Assembly (NCBI GenBank): GCA_022432975.1
Contig: CM039514.1
Coordinates: 4,633,519-4,697,518, forward strand
Length of the DNA: 64,000 nt
Source: Begonia masoniana
Lineage: Eukaryota > Streptophyta > Magnoliopsida > Cucurbitales > Begoniaceae
Direction: 5' to 3'
Shown: piece after piece, positions 12,957 through 27,900 of the stretch
Position numbering within the stretch: position 1 is the stretch's first letter
Layout: each line of letters starts with the position of its first letter
Notes under the pieces: model-generated
Seen by the model: only the letters and a program-made list of their open reading frames with translations
The model's database searches: none
Told to the model about the DNA's origin: nothing
Program-made: the position numbers and the translations under genes

Positions 12957-13372
12957 TTCTAATCTTCCTTCTTATTTCTGAATTGAACTGATCTCTGCGA
13001 AGCGTTTGGAGATCTCTTCTCTGAGCTCCGGAGTGAGAGAGCAGGAATCGAACGACGAAGTCGAACTGGAGCGAGGAAGAGACTATGGCTGCTTCCAGGC
13101 CCAGATTCTATGTTTATGGGACTTCAAGGCCCGTCAATATATCAATATAATGTTTGATTTTAATTTATAAATGACAAAATATAATTTATTTATTTTTATA
13201 TAAAACTATATCTTTAAATTTTGGTCGTTAAAAAAATAATTCATGTCTTGATAAAATTCGTCAAATATATTGCATTGTCTTTTGAGTCACTTTGTTTACC
13301 TTGAATCTTTCAATTTCCCGCTCTGACCTCAATTGTGCCGAAAATCGAGTAAGTCAAAGTGACCAAATATAT

Positions 13373-13506
13373 ATTTAATTAACAAACACAGGTGAAAACG
13401 CGAAACATTTGACGAAATTTGGCACAACGTGAGTCGTGTATTTAATTAACAAATACAGGTGAAAACACAAAACATTTGACGAAATTTGGCACAACGTGAG
13501 TCGTTG
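13373..13506. repeat. 67-bp tandem duplication
   Basis: Two adjacent copies (13373-13439 and 13440-13506), each beginning ATTTAATTAACAAA and containing GGTGAAAAC and GGCACAACGTGAGTCG, with a few substitutions between them. Confidence 0.8.
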
Positions 13507-14261
13507 TGCTAATGACTCAAAGTACGAGAATAGTTTTATTTACAAAAATAATTTAATATAAAAGTTGCACGTGACTCCTAAAGTTAATAAACTAATGTAT
13601 TTTACCCGATCATAACTTTTCTTTAATTGTTATTTTCTACTCATAAATTACTAACAATCTCAAAAATTTAAACTTTAGAATAAGACTAATTTAATCATAT
13701 ATATATTTCTTAACATTTTTCGCTTGCGTGTAAGTCAATTTTTCTTTTGTTAATACTTTAATGTGATTTTTTAAAAGTTAAAGATTATTATTTGATTATG
13801 TCGAGATTCAAATTTGAGATATTTTGATTTTGTTACCATGGTAGATTACTAAAAATTCAAGAGTTTAAACTTTTGGGTTGCAAATAATTTAAACCATGAG
13901 TTTATGGATCGTTGAGTTTAACCATGAACTTTATTTTTAAGCACCAAAAATCTCGAAATTTAAAATTTGTTCAACTTAAACTCTGAATTTTTTTAACAAA
14001 ATGAACATCGAACTTTACACTGTAAATAAATTAAACTTTATTTTATTATTCTCTGATAGTAACAAAACCGAATCAATATTCTAATATTTATATATTTTTT
14101 AAATTTTATTTTAAAAAGTACAAAAAAAAAAGAACAAAACCGACCAAAATCTACTCCAACAAGCTTAAACCAACTAAATTGACCAAAAACCAAGTTCTAA
14201 ATGACTTAAACCAAGTCGAATAGAAAAAATGTAAAATTGAATCCAAATAAGAACAAAACCA

Positions 14262-14419
14262 AATAAAACTGAAAAAAAATGATTTGAGATTCATTTGGTA
14301 CACAAGTGCAAAGTTGGAGGTTCAATTAGTTAAAAAAAATAATAAAACTGAAAAAAAATGATTTGAGATTCATTTGGTACACAAGTGCAAAGTTGGAGGT
14401 TCAATTAGTTAAAAAAAAA
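14262..14419. repeat. 79-bp tandem duplication
   Basis: Two almost identical adjacent units (14262-14340 and 14341-14419), each beginning AATAAAACTGAAAAAAAATG. Confidence 0.85.
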
Positions 14420-15903
14420 TTAGGGTTTAACTTAAAAAAATCTTACAATTTGAATTGAATTTCAAAATTAAGTACTTAATTTATACCTTACTCTATTTTT
14501 TAACGTTCATTGCCTAACAACCAAGAATTCGCAAGAGCAACCAACTCAAAGAGAAGCTCACTCCGATGCTTTTAGACCAACTTATGAAAATCGATTTTGA
14601 AACCGAACCGATAAAAACCAATTTTGGTTCGGTTATCGGTTCATTATTTCAAAAATCGATAAAAATCACAAATTGTAATTTTTTAATTTTTTTTTATTAA
14701 AAATTACAAATTATAGATTTAACCCGGTCAAAACCATCAAAACTGAGTTTAAACTGAAAAACAAAAATCAACAAAAAAACCGAATTTAAATCGAGAACGA
14801 AAACCGAACTGAGGCGATCCAAAAACCCATCGAAAATTGAAATGAACCGATTCCACCCCTACTCGAGATTATATGATAATAATGACTTTTAAATTTGCAA
14901 TTTAATTTATTCATCGTTCTCTTTCTCATTCTTACCTGTGTTGCTAGAAGAAGTCTATTGAAATATATATAGCCATTAGAAGCTTCAGGAAATAAGAACA
15001 CCGTTACATGTGTTGCCATAAAAAAACATTAGACCATTATCATATATTACCAATATTGCCACCGAAAAATATTTAAACTTGTTACATTATAATAATTCAT
15101 ACAACATGTCACGTCTGACTCTCTCTTATTTGTAAGTACTCGAAGTCATGTATTGGAGACTTAGTATGAGGTGACATGACACGGTGACTTATATTAAAGG
15201 GTTTATTTTAATTTAAATTCTACTGTTTCAGTTCTTTTTTTAAATTCTAAAATTTACTATTCATCGAAAAAAAAACTTCAAAGTATCATAAATAAACAAT
15301 TTGAACCTCGAAGGGGGCGATGATGCCGACCTTTCTAGAGAGGACGGCCAGTCCAGAAATAGTAAACATTGAGAATTTTAAAAAGAAAAAATCAAAATTT
15401 TGAGGTTTAAACTTAAAAAAAAAAAACCTATATTAAATAATTATTCTTTATGTAACGTTATTCTTTAAAATTTCATTTTGAAAAATTAATTATCAAAATT
15501 TATCAGTTCTACGATGAATTTGTGATATATGTATAAAAAAAATAATTATAATTAATAAATGACACAATAAAATCAACCAATAGATGAATTACATGTAGAT
15601 TTTTTTAAGTTCTTGCTCCAATAGATGAATCACTATAAATAGATCAACGCGATACGTTTGGTCATTGTCTTTATCTCCGTTATCTATTGTGTCAATTTTT
15701 GCAGGAGATCAAGAAGAATGTCTAGACTTGATTATTTGAATTCTCACGAAGGCTACTTCACAGTTTGATTCTTCTTCGATTCTCCTTTTTTCTTCTTCGT
15801 GAATTTGTCGCTGCGGATAGATTCTGATTTGTGTTTGTAATAATCATCATCAAATACTGGAAAAAGGATCTCTATATGTGCAATCGCAACGCTGCGCAGG
15901 TGC

Positions 15904-18900
15904 ATGAAAGAGAAGGAGGGAGAAGAGAGTATGAGCGCTCCAAAAGGAAGGCAAGGTAGGGAATTAGACGCTTCTTCAGGTGCCGACGACGTCGATTATG
16001 AATTGGAGGGAGTTAAGGACCGGATCGAATCGTCACGAGGAAGCCGATTCAATCTGCTTCAGAACGAGTTGCGGCTCGATTCGACTACTGGTCGAAAATT
16101 TAGCCACGAAAGGCTTATCAATGGGATCAGAGATTTCTCCAATGCACTGGTTATTCATCCCGAAAACAGGTACGATCTACCTCTTCGGCGTTTCGATACA
16201 ATTAAATTTCAAGAAATAGAAACTAAAATCGCGTCAAATGATTGAGAAACAGTGGAACAATTTTGGAAAAACAACAAAAATCCGTTGCCATTTCATTTGA
16301 AAAAACCGTTTAATCTGGAATCAACGATGCTCTAAATTTTGATTTTGGAGTTGGGCGGTAAGGAGGTGAAAGTCCCGCCATTCCCTTCATCGCGTCACAC
16401 GTGGCGGTTGATTGAACGTTAGACTATCAGCTCATCACCGCATGATCACGTACCCTGGTTTACACTGAACAACAAAATAACTCTACTTTATTATAAACAA
16501 TTAAAATAATATTCTTAGATTAATAAATTAGTGACATATAAATAATTCGCCAAGTATAAATTATAGAGAAAAATTATTAAATTTACCATTAAATATCAAT
16601 TACTCCTTCAAATTTTTATCTTAGATGATCAATTAGATTAGTTATATCTTTCTTCCCCATATCAATTATAGGAAATAGTAGTGAAAGAAAGAACAAATTG
16701 GAAGAAAAAAAAATTCCGTTATCACATTTAAAAATATTTTAAATCTGAAAGTCTGATCACGTTAATAAATAAAATTAACCATATGCAATTTTATTGTAAT
16801 ATTTTACACCTCATCTTTAATCTATTACTTTTAAGTTCGGTTTAGCTCTATAAAAAAAAGAAGTCAGAGAATGGATGATAATGAATTCTTATTTTTTTAA
16901 TAGTTTAATGGATCATCAGAGTTTCTAACTTTGTCACTGGGACCAATAGTTATTATGAAAGTTTTGGTCTTTAAAAGTTCTATCAAGTTTCAAGATTTGA
17001 AAGTTGAATGCACTTGAACGCTAAAATCTTGGAGGACATGTAATTATAGGGTACTAGTCACATACATTGTCAGATGTGGAAAAACTTTTTTATATATTGT
17101 ACATGTCTCTTGAAATTAATTGAGCTGTGCCTAAGTTTGCATGAACAGTTAAGGTTATAAAAAAATTGTTCATAGATTTGGCATCAAATGCTACAACTTT
17201 TTGTCTTTTGAAATTAGAAATTTGAGGCACTTTGGTGGTCTGAAACTTTTTCGAGCTAGGATAGTGGGTTATTTTAATCGTCAAGGAGTGAGTGGTTATG
17301 ATCGTATTTGGTCCACATAGTTTGGGAGGGGATAAATAGTTGAGATCTTAATTAACCTCATATCCAATAAAGAAAACTGTACACGTAAATTATAATTAGC
17401 GTAACCTTCTTTAACAGTGAAGCAAAATTTGTCTCTGTTTTTTCTCCTGCTGTTTCTAAATTTAGACCAATATCTAAATTTAGACAAAGCAACACGACAA
17501 AGAGTTGTGTAATTTTAAGGTGTTATAGTTATTCTGAAGATTGAGTTCTAACTTATGGTCAACCTAGTTGACATAATTAAGATATTAGTTTAAGAAAGCA
17601 CATTTGACATCATTAGCATCAAGTCCAAACCTCTGGGTGCTAAGTGCTTGTTTTCAGTCAAATTTTTTTTTCCTCTCTAATTTTACGAGCTATTCTTATG
17701 GTTTTATAACGTCAGTCGGCAACATATTCAATCGGAAAGTCACCTTCTCCCATTAATTCATGGGTCTTTTCGTTTGTTTAAGAATGTTGCAGTGTAGAGT
17801 GGTGTTGATAGAAGGTATTGATGTAATCCCGATTTAACCACAGGTTGTATAAGGCGTGGATGAAATTCATTCTGATATGGGCAGTGTACTCGTCCTTCTT
17901 CACCCCCTTGGAATTTGGGTTCTTTAGAGGATTGCCAGAGCGCCTACAGTTCCTAGATATTGCCGGACAATTTGCTTTCTTCCTTGACATTATTTTGCAG
18001 TTCTTTGTTGCTTATAGAGACAACCAGACTTACAGAATGGTCTACGAGCGTGCTCCTATAGCACTCAGGTTCATTTGATAATGCTTATATTAGCTAAAAT
18101 TAAATACTTTTTATACAAAACTTTACACCTTCCATGACATATGCACAGTTCAAAATACTTCTCAGATACTTGAAAATCAGTGTTGTGCTAAAAAAAAATA
18201 GGGTTATGAGCATAGTGCGTAGCATGACTTATTGAAACACATCGACGATAGGCAGACGCTTACCCAGAAACGTGATTAGGCCCAATAAGCACAAAGAAAA
18301 CCAGGAATTATAAAGCTAAATATCTTTTATGGCTCAATGAAAAGTATGGAATGAAATATTTCTCAGTTGCACGAGGGTTAGTGTTAAATTATCCATTGTA
18401 GTCCGGGTAATTATAGTTCCGTCTGTAATTTGTGTAGTGGTTACTTCAGAATTTACATATACAATTAGACTAGGTCTGAGAAGAGTGTAAGTTGGACAGT
18501 TGTCATCGCCTTACCCAGTGACAGAAATTCATAATATTACCTTCTTGAGATGAGTTCTTCCTCTCTCTTCTGTTGTAATTTCGTCTTCTTCAATATATTT
18601 CGTTTAAAACCAAAAAAAAAAAAAAAAATCAGAGTGAATATAATAGTTAAGAAAAAGGTTAATATCTTCTTAGTGGACCATACGTAATTATATAATCTCA
18701 TCAATTCTGTTTTCCTATGTACATGCTTAATCGAATCAGACATACGTTGTCAAAATGTTAATGATTTTTTCTCTTCTATATTTAGCTGTATTTTTTTTGC
18801 AGGTACATGAAATCTACTTTTGTGCTTGATTTGCTTAGCTGTCTGCCTTGGGATGCTATCTACAAGGTAAATTTTTTCCGTCTAGGATCATAACGAGTAA

Positions 18901-21900
18901 GTGTTTGCATGTGTTACGATACTTTTATTAATGGTGATTCTTTGTTGGTCGCGTATATCTCATCTATACATAGAAACGATTTTTCCAAGTATTTTCATTT
19001 TAATCAACCTTTTTTTTTCAAGTCTCCATCAACTAAATTATATATTGAATTACAATGTTCGTTGACTAAATGTGCCTCTGAATATAATGCACCACAGTAG
19101 ATTGTATAACTTACAATGCTTCACTAGTATGTTTATATGCTGCTTTTCTCAGAATGCTTTTGTGTGATATGCTGTGACAAAAAGAAAAATATTTTATGCA
19201 GCAGAAGAATTATGTAATTAACAATCAAAACATAGTTAGCAAAAGACAAGGCGTTGAGTCTCATTATTATAGATTTCTGATCTAGAAAAACGTAAATGTT
19301 AATAATGGCTATTGATATTGTGCTTCATTGTAATTTGGTTCTTGGGAAGTCATTAATTAAATATTGTACTGGAACTACGTTAGGCATCATAATCTTAACA
19401 TTCAAGCAATCCAGCAACTGTCAAAAAAAAGCTCGGAGACTTAAGTTTTGTTCCCAAGTCTTCCTTTTAAAACATAGAATTTGGCTGAATTATATTCAAA
19501 TAGCCTCTTGAATTTGGCTGAATTATATTCAAATAGCTCTCTTTAAGCGCAGGATGCGTCATTGTCTTGGGTGTGATGGCCTGGTTATGCAAGGGATCCC
19601 TAGAGTTCTAATAGCGTGATATTCATATATTTATTTTTGTTCTACGTCTTCTTTTTTTAATTTTTTCTCTAGTTCAATACCATATATTCTTTTGTTTCTC
19701 TAAGTGATTGTTTTGCCACTCCTAAAGATGATTTGATTGATCAGGCTTATGGGAAACGAGAAGGAGTGAGGTACCTTATGTGGATCAGGTTAATTCGTTT
19801 ATGCAAGGTCTCTGACTTTTTTCAGAAGCTTGAGAAGGATATTCGGGTAAATTACATGTTTACAAGGATCGTAAAGCTTATTGTCGTTGAGCTCTATTGT
19901 ACACACACAGCAGCTTGCATCTTTTACTACTTGGCTACTACGCTGCCTCCTTCCCAAGAGGGCCACACATGGATTGGAAGCTTAAAGATGGGGGATTACA
20001 GTTACTCGCATTTCAGAGAAATTGATATATGGACCCGCTACACAACGTCCATGTACTTTGCCATTGTCACCATGACTACGGTTGGTAAATTCCTTTTCTT
20101 ACCATATTATTTCCTTAATAACACGATCCCTTTGATATAATGAAAAAAGCAGAAAACTTATTATGTTAGCAGATAGACAACTTAACTGGGAATCGCATGT
20201 AATTGCAGTATTATTTTACCATATCATATATTTATATACCATAATATATCATCTAGGTGTTTGCAGGACTTCGAAGGTAAGGAAGATTGACAAGATCGTA
20301 GGGTTTAATCAGTTATAGAGCTTTTTCCTAGTGTCATTGTATCGACCATAGGATGTTGATTTGCATCAAACATATTACAAAAGTTATTGGATAAATAAAA
20401 TTGCAGTTTGAAATATTTTAAATTAATTTCATGCACGTCATTATATTGCTACGCCGACAAGTGATAAACTCTTTGGTATTACGTTATTTTGATATAATCA
20501 TCCAGGATTTGTCCATAAATTCGTTAACTTAAATGAGAGATTTCATTTGTCCATTTGTATTTCTTCTATGTTATCTTTTAATTTTAACAACTTTAACTCT
20601 TAACTAGCACAGATTATGCTTTGCTTTCTCATTAGATATTAAACATTACCCCTTTGTAAACATGATGTATGTATTTTTGTCTCAGGTTATGGAGATATAC
20701 ATGCAGTTAATATGAGAGAAATGATATTCATAATGATTTATGTCTCTTTGGACATGGTTCTTGGGGCGTATTTGGTTGGTAATATGACCGCCATTATTGT
20801 AAAAGGTTCAAAGACAGAAAGATTCAGAGACAAAATGACAGATATTATGAAATATATGAATAGAAATAGGCTTGGAAGGGACATTCGTAACCAGGTTAAA
20901 GGCCATCTACGTTTGCAGTATGAACATAGCTACACTGAGGCTGCTGTTCTGCAGGAGATCCCCGTCGCTATCCGTGCTAAGGTAAGAGACTTAAAAATTA
21001 TTGATTGTGAGGTAAATTTTGCTAATGTCTGTTTTTCTTCTATGCGTATTAAACAATCATAAATTCATAGAGTTGTAGATAAAACATTTAGTTTTATTGA
21101 GTTCTACCACCTTTCATAATTTGAGCTATTACGGTGAAATTTTATATATAACTTGCAGCTCATGGCTACATATAATGTTTATGAAACTTAAGCTCCTCAG
21201 TTATTTATTCTATGCAGATTTCACAAACTATGTATTTGTCATACATGGAAAATGTTGCTCTTTTCCAGGGATGCTCATCTGAGTTCATCAATCAAATAGT
21301 AAGGGTCTCTATTACTATTGCATTACAGATTCCATTGTTCTTAACTAAATTTTAGCTTTTTGTTAGGGTGTTTCTATTTAATTGGTCGTGGTATTAATTA
21401 ATTGTCTTAGCAAATAGGTTTCGCATCTTCATTTCGTTGATGGTAAAAAGACTAAACAACGCCACATTCGTTTCTTGGCATCAAATCATTTGATGCAGCC
21501 ATCGAATATATACATCTTCCTCAGGACTAGACATTGTTAATGTTTGTATTCGTGTAATCAAATCACAGATTCAGAGCCTTTGGAAACAATCTCTGTACAT
21601 CAAGTTGTAGAATTCTTAATCTTCTTTATCAATATGATGATAGTCATGTTCTAAGTTCAAGTTTGCTGGTGTCTGCTATTGATTTTTGCACAAGTATTAG
21701 GGTTTTTAACATGTGTTTCTTCTCCTCCGCAAGTAGTTTGGTCTCATTATATCTTACAGGTCATTAGACTACATGAAGAGTTTTTCCTCCCTGGAGAAGT
21801 CATAATGGAACCAGGAACTGTTGTTGATCAACTTTATTTTGTTTGTCACGGGATGCTGGTAAGATTTTATTTTGACAGATTCTTTTTAATCAAAATGAAA

Positions 21901-24900
21901 GAGAAAAAAAAAAAAAAAGAAAAACAATCATCATCAAGAACATATGAATTGGGTTAGCACCTACTCGTAGCTCGATCATATATTAAGCTTCCCACTCAAA
22001 TGCAATTTCATATAACAATGTGTAACTTCTTAATAAAAGATAAAAAATAGGATTAAAACTAATTTGAACCCCAAATTATAGGTTTAATTTGAAACATCTC
22101 ATAAACTAAAAACTCTAACAACTAAAATCTTAAATTATAAAAAATGTAACAGATCAAACTCTGACGGGTGGTTGATCACCTTCCGTTCTAAATTTATGCC
22201 TAGAACGGAGGGCCGAATCACCCTCCGTTCTGTCCAGTGCTTACATGGCACTGGACATATTAGGTCAGGGGGTCGATGTGGGGGGCGGGGACTCCATGTC
22301 CAACGTATACCGCACGTGATTGGAGAACGGGGGTCCTCGCCTCCTAACAGCCTCCTGTTTCTGCCTCCCCATTTTAGAGGTATTCGGGAACAAGGAATCG
22401 CCGCCCCGAAACGACCCCTCGTTCTCAAGAACAATGTTTACGAACATGGGTGGTTTCGGGGCGGTGACCACCTTCTGTTCTCTCCCAAAATATTAGGGGT
22501 CACTGCCCTAAAACCACCCCCTGTTTTCAAAATTAGGGCTGGAGAACAGGGAGCCGATTGGGGGCGATGACCCCCCATTCTTAAAATTAGGGTTGAGAAT
22601 GAGGGTCATTGCTCCAGAATGGGGTGCCGACCCCCAACAATATATAAAAAATTGGCCCTCCCCACTTTCACCCTCAATTGCTGAAAAATCTGATTTCCTC
22701 TCTGCCCCAACCGCGATTCCAACACAAAATCCGACAATTTCACGCCCCTACCGTGTTGATTTTCCCATCCCTAATTATTGTCTTCCAATATCATAAAAAA
22801 ATCTCATAAATCCGAGCCCTAAATCATTAAAATTTCTAAATTCCCAATTCAACATAAATCGCCAAATTTCCCTCAAATGGCACCCAAATTGACGATTAAA
22901 CGAAATACTGCCCCGTCACAAGAAGGTCCGTCACAAGGTGGCCCGACCGAACGGTCTTTGCCAAATTGTCCATTGATGTCACAAGGAGGATCATTTCAAG
23001 GGGTCCAACAAACCAGCCACCGTGGTCACAAGGTTCTCCGTGTGAAGCACGACGACCGCCAACTGAGTATTTTTCGAATGAATTTCAAAATCAGATGTGT
23101 AAGGAGCAATTTGAGGGGGATATGTCAAACCGCTCTGTTATTCATTCAAAGACCGTCAACTTTAGAGGTTGAGAATCATTGGAGATCAAGAAGATGTTCG
23201 ACAAAATCGTCCTACACGGAGTGTACGGATTGAGGGGTGATAGATGCGATAGAATTGTTCGCTTGTTTTACGTGAACTTGACCTCTACCGGGAGGTCAGG
23301 ATGTTTGAAAACATATATCCTTGGTACAGAGATTTTGATACCTCCAAAGACGGTTAATGAAGTGCTCGGGTTTGCCGGAGAAGGGGATGAGGTAGAGAGA
23401 TATTACCATGTTTCTCGAGATTGTAATTTTTTCAGATCGACAAAAGGACTTGACTTCCTTAGGGAAATTCATCGAAATTCAAACATCAGAGGGTTTGTGA
23501 AGTCAAAATTCAAGGATTTGAACGTCAGAGCTCAAGTTATTCTCAATCAGATAACCCACACCATTCTACCTCAGGATGAACATAGAGATCTCGTGAGCTG
23601 CATGAATCTCTATGTGATGGAGAAGCTGTATAACAGGAAGATGTTTAACTTTGGCTTCGTGATTTTAGGTCACATGCATGAGATTGGTTGGACATGCAAC
23701 AAGTCGTACGACACATTGATTCAAAAGATTGTCGAGCAAGCTCGGGTTCAGCTACCGATTGGAGAGCAGCTGAGAGCACAAAAATTCAGGTTGACGATTT
23801 TTTATGGACGGAAGAATTTGCTTCATTTTTTGTACAGGCGGCCACATGTGTTGGCCACTAATAGGATGAATGAAGTGTGAGTACATCTGGAGATAAGTTC
23901 TTCAGTGATAGCATTGATGAACATAATTTTTTGGTGTTAGTTTCATGAAATGAATGCAGGGAATGAAATGGATACACGAAATTTCAGTAAGCTTTCACCT
24001 GTAACAGTTGCATACATACACGTATTCATGTCGACAACATATTGGTCGTTGTTGTTGCTGACCTCAAATGGAGGGTCGTTTCCTTACATAGTGTCGGAGA
24101 TTGGTCCCCGATTCTCAAGCAAAATGATTGAAATCGAGAGGCTGTCTTGGGGCGGCGATACCACTTACCAAAAAATATGGCCAACAATGGGGGGCCGTTT
24201 TAGGGCGGTGACCCTCCGTTCCCGAACACCCTCTAAAATGGAGAGGCAGGGAACATGGGGTCGTTTCGGGGCGGTGATCCCCCGTTCACGAATACCTCTA
24301 AAATTAGGAAGCAGGAACGGATGGCCGTTGTGGGGCGGGGACCATCCGTTCTTCAATCACGTGCGGTGCACGTTAGACGGGGGATCTCTACCCCCCACAT
24401 CGACCCCTCGACCCAATACGTCCAGTGCCACGTAAGCACTGGATAGAACGGGGGGTGATCGCCCCCTCCGTTCTCGGCGTTAATTCAGAATGGGGTGATC
24501 GGCCACCCACAAGGGTTTGATCTGTTATATTTTTTATAGTTTAAAGTTTTAGTTGTTAGAGTTTTTAGTTTAGGGGATGTTTCAAATTAAATCCATATTT
24601 TGAAGTTCAAATTGATTTTAACCTTAAAAAATAAAAACTCCTGATCAAACAAGCGCGAATATGTTTTTTTTTTTAGTTCCCATGTTTTATTTTATCTGTT
24701 AACGTGTTGATTATTAGCATATATTACTTTACTGTTCAATTCTAGTTAGCTTTTAGACTTTAGTTTGCAATCTTTTCATTCATTTAATGTTTCTTGATGT
24801 ATACAAATACTTGGGGGAAACAATACAGAACACTCGATTTTCCTGGCCACCTTCTCTGTCGTCTCTTTCTTCTTCGTCTCCTTCGTTCTCTCTGGTTTTA

Positions 24901-27900
24901 CAGCTTTTCCAAAACTCAACTTGGTATCAGAGCTAAGGATGGCATCCTCTAGTTCAACTCCCCCTCCCTCCTCTCCCACTCTCACTCCCGTCACCGTTAA
25001 TCCACCCCCCCTCCCCTCTATTCCCCCTGTTAACCAGACACTTACAGTCAAATTAACCAGCACAAATTACCTGGTGTGGAAGGCTCAACTTCTTCACGTT
25101 GCCACTGCGAACGGCATCCAGCATCTTCTTCGGAGTGCTTCGGTTGCTCCTCCTGAATTTTTGGATGCCCTTCAATCTCAAATCAATCCCGATTTTTCGG
25201 TATGGCAACGATATAATAGCCTTCTTCTCAGCTGGATATTTGCCTCCCTGTCCGATGATCTTCTTCCCCAACTCATCTCGTTCACTACTGCGCACGAGGT
25301 CTGGTCGGCTTTAGAAAGGCTTTTCTCCTCCTCCTCTATGGCGCGCATTACTGATCTCCGGAGCCGACTCCACTCCCTGTCCAAAGACGGCCTCTCAGCT
25401 GCCTCCTATTTTCAGCAACTCACTGCGATCTGCAACACCCTCGCGGCGATTGGTGAACCGGTTTCTTACAGCGACAAAATTGTCTACTTCCTTAATGGTT
25501 TAGGCAGCGAATACAATGCCTTCGTCACCGCGATCACCTCTATTACGCAACGCGCCGACAAGCCTCCTCTGGAAGAAATCCAGAGTCTTCTTCAGAGTTT
25601 CGACTTCCGCCTGGAAAAGCAAAACTCTGTCGCCGCTCTTCCGTCGCCGTCTCTGATGCAGGTGAATGCTGCTCATCGGCCTTTTCGGCCGTCGTGGAGT
25701 CCTCGGCCTCCTGCCCCTGTCTCCTCGCTTGTTCCCAGCGGTTTTTATCCTCGCGGACCCGGTTTTCTCAATCCGCCCGGCTCATGGCGATCTCCTCGGC
25801 CCGCTCAGCAGAACCGGCCCAAATGCCAGATTTGCAACCGGATCGGCCATTCGGCCCTCAAATGCTACCAGCTTCAGAGTGCAGCCCAACAAGCCCACTA
25901 TCCCTTTGGTTCTGTTCCGGCCCAAGTTCACCTCACCAATTTTTCACCCGACCCGACCCTAACTCATTACTCCTTCAACCCTCACCCGGTCCAGCCCCTC
26001 ACTACCTCCCTTGACCCGGCCCAGCCCTATCACCCAAACCCGACCTCATTCCCTCAGCACCCCTCCTCTGGTCTTCTTCCGACGCCGGTCTCCTCCTCGC
26101 CGTCGTCTTCGTGGGTTCTCGACTCCGGCGCGACTCACCATTTCACGCCGCAACCCGAGCTCCTCAGTCACCTTCAGCCTCTTTCTGCACCCTCTCAAGT
26201 CGCCACGGCTGAAGGTAAATTTCTTCCCCTCTCTCATTCTGGTTTTTCTGCTATTCCGGCCATTGGCCGATCTCTTTTCCTCCCAAATGTTTATCACACC
26301 CCACATTTATCTCACAATCTGCTAAGTGTCTCACAATTGTGCCGCCAGAACTCGGTTTCCATTGAATTTCACTCGTCTGGTTTTTTTGTTAAGGATCGGA
26401 ATACTCACCAGATCCTGCTTCGTGGTTTCCTCGCTGACGGCCTCTATCACACACCGTCGGTCTCTCCCGTTTTGTCGCCTGCTGCTCGGCCTCCTCACAC
26501 GCCGCCAGCCGGTTCAGTTCGATCCTTCTCTGCTCAGCGAGGACCCCTCTCTGACCCTGTTTTAGCCAGTCTTTGGCATGCTCGGCTGGGTCACCCTGCC
26601 TTCCCCATTTTGCAGCAAGTACTCAAGACTTGTAATTTTCCTTCAAACATTGTTGTGCCTCCTTTTTGTAATCCTTGCCAAATGAGCAAAAGTCATAAAT
26701 TACCATTTTCAATTTCTGACTCTCATGCGCAATTTCCTTTCGATCTTGTCCATACTGATGTTTGGGGTCCATCTCCCGTAAAATCCATTACTGGTGCTCG
26801 ATATTTTGTTTTGTTTGTCGACGATTGTACCCGCTTTACTTGGCTTTTTCCTCTCAAACTAAAAAGTGAAGTCTACCGCACTTTCGCCAATTTCTATCAG
26901 TTCGTTCACACACAATTCGGTACTAAAATCAAAATTGTTCAATCCGATTGGGGTGGCGAATTTCAAGCTCTCACCCCTTTGTTTCAATCTTTAGGCATTC
27001 ACCATCGTATTTCGTGTCCTTATACACCAAATCAAAATGGTCGAGTCGAACGAAAAAATCGGCATGTTGTTGAAACAGGCCTCGCCCTACTCTTTCACTC
27101 TTCAGTCCCTCACCATTTCTGGCCCTACGCTTTTACCACCGCTGCCACCTTGATCAATTTTCTACCCACTCCTGTCCTCCATCACCAGTCCCCCTTCAAC
27201 TGTTTATTTCACAAACGTCCTGATTATTCTTCTCTTCGTGTTTTTGGTTGCCTCTGCTATCCTCTTCTTCGGCCTTTCAATCAACACAAACTCCAGCCTC
27301 GCTCTCTTCCATGTGTCTTCTTCGGCCCCAGTCTCCACCACAAAGGTTTTCTGTGTCTCGATCCCACCTCAAATAAACTCTATATCTCTCGTTATGTCAC
27401 ATTTGTGGAGTCCCAATTCCCGTTTTCTTCTTTCCAACAACCTGTTTCGCCACCCTCACCCTTCACTCTTCACATTCCTCACCTTCCCTACCCTCACCCT
27501 ACTTCCTCTTCCCCTTTCCCCCTGTCTATTATACCTCTATCTTCACCCACCACTACCGCCCACAGTATACCCCGTTCCTCTTCCCCCCCTCGCCTCATCA
27601 CTACATTGCCTCCCTCTACCCTCCCTGACCCTATCCCTTCCCCACTGCCCATCCCACCTATCCAAAACGCCCATCCTATGACGACCCGGGCCAAAGCAGG
27701 TGTGTTTAAACCTAAGGCTCTTCTCCTTGAGCCTGCACTTGAACCAAAAACCTTCCATCAAGCTGCCAAATGTGCTCACTGGCTCGCTGCCATGAAAGAA
27801 GAAATCGCTGCGCTCCACGAAACCAACACTTGGTCCTTAGTTCCTCTTCCGAGCCATACCAAATTAATAGGCTGCAAGTGGGTTTTCAAGACTAAGTTAA

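Larger units (their letters stand above)
12957..15903. other. Divergent intergenic region between NDUFS1 and the SKOR-type gene
   Basis: Contains the 5' flanks of two divergently transcribed genes. Sequence near 12960-13100 is less AT-rich and probably holds the NDUFS1 promoter and leader. The middle is AT-rich with two tandem duplications (listed separately) and an AACCGAA-rich block near 14530-14865 resembling a MITE. No convincing gene was found. Confidence 0.6.
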
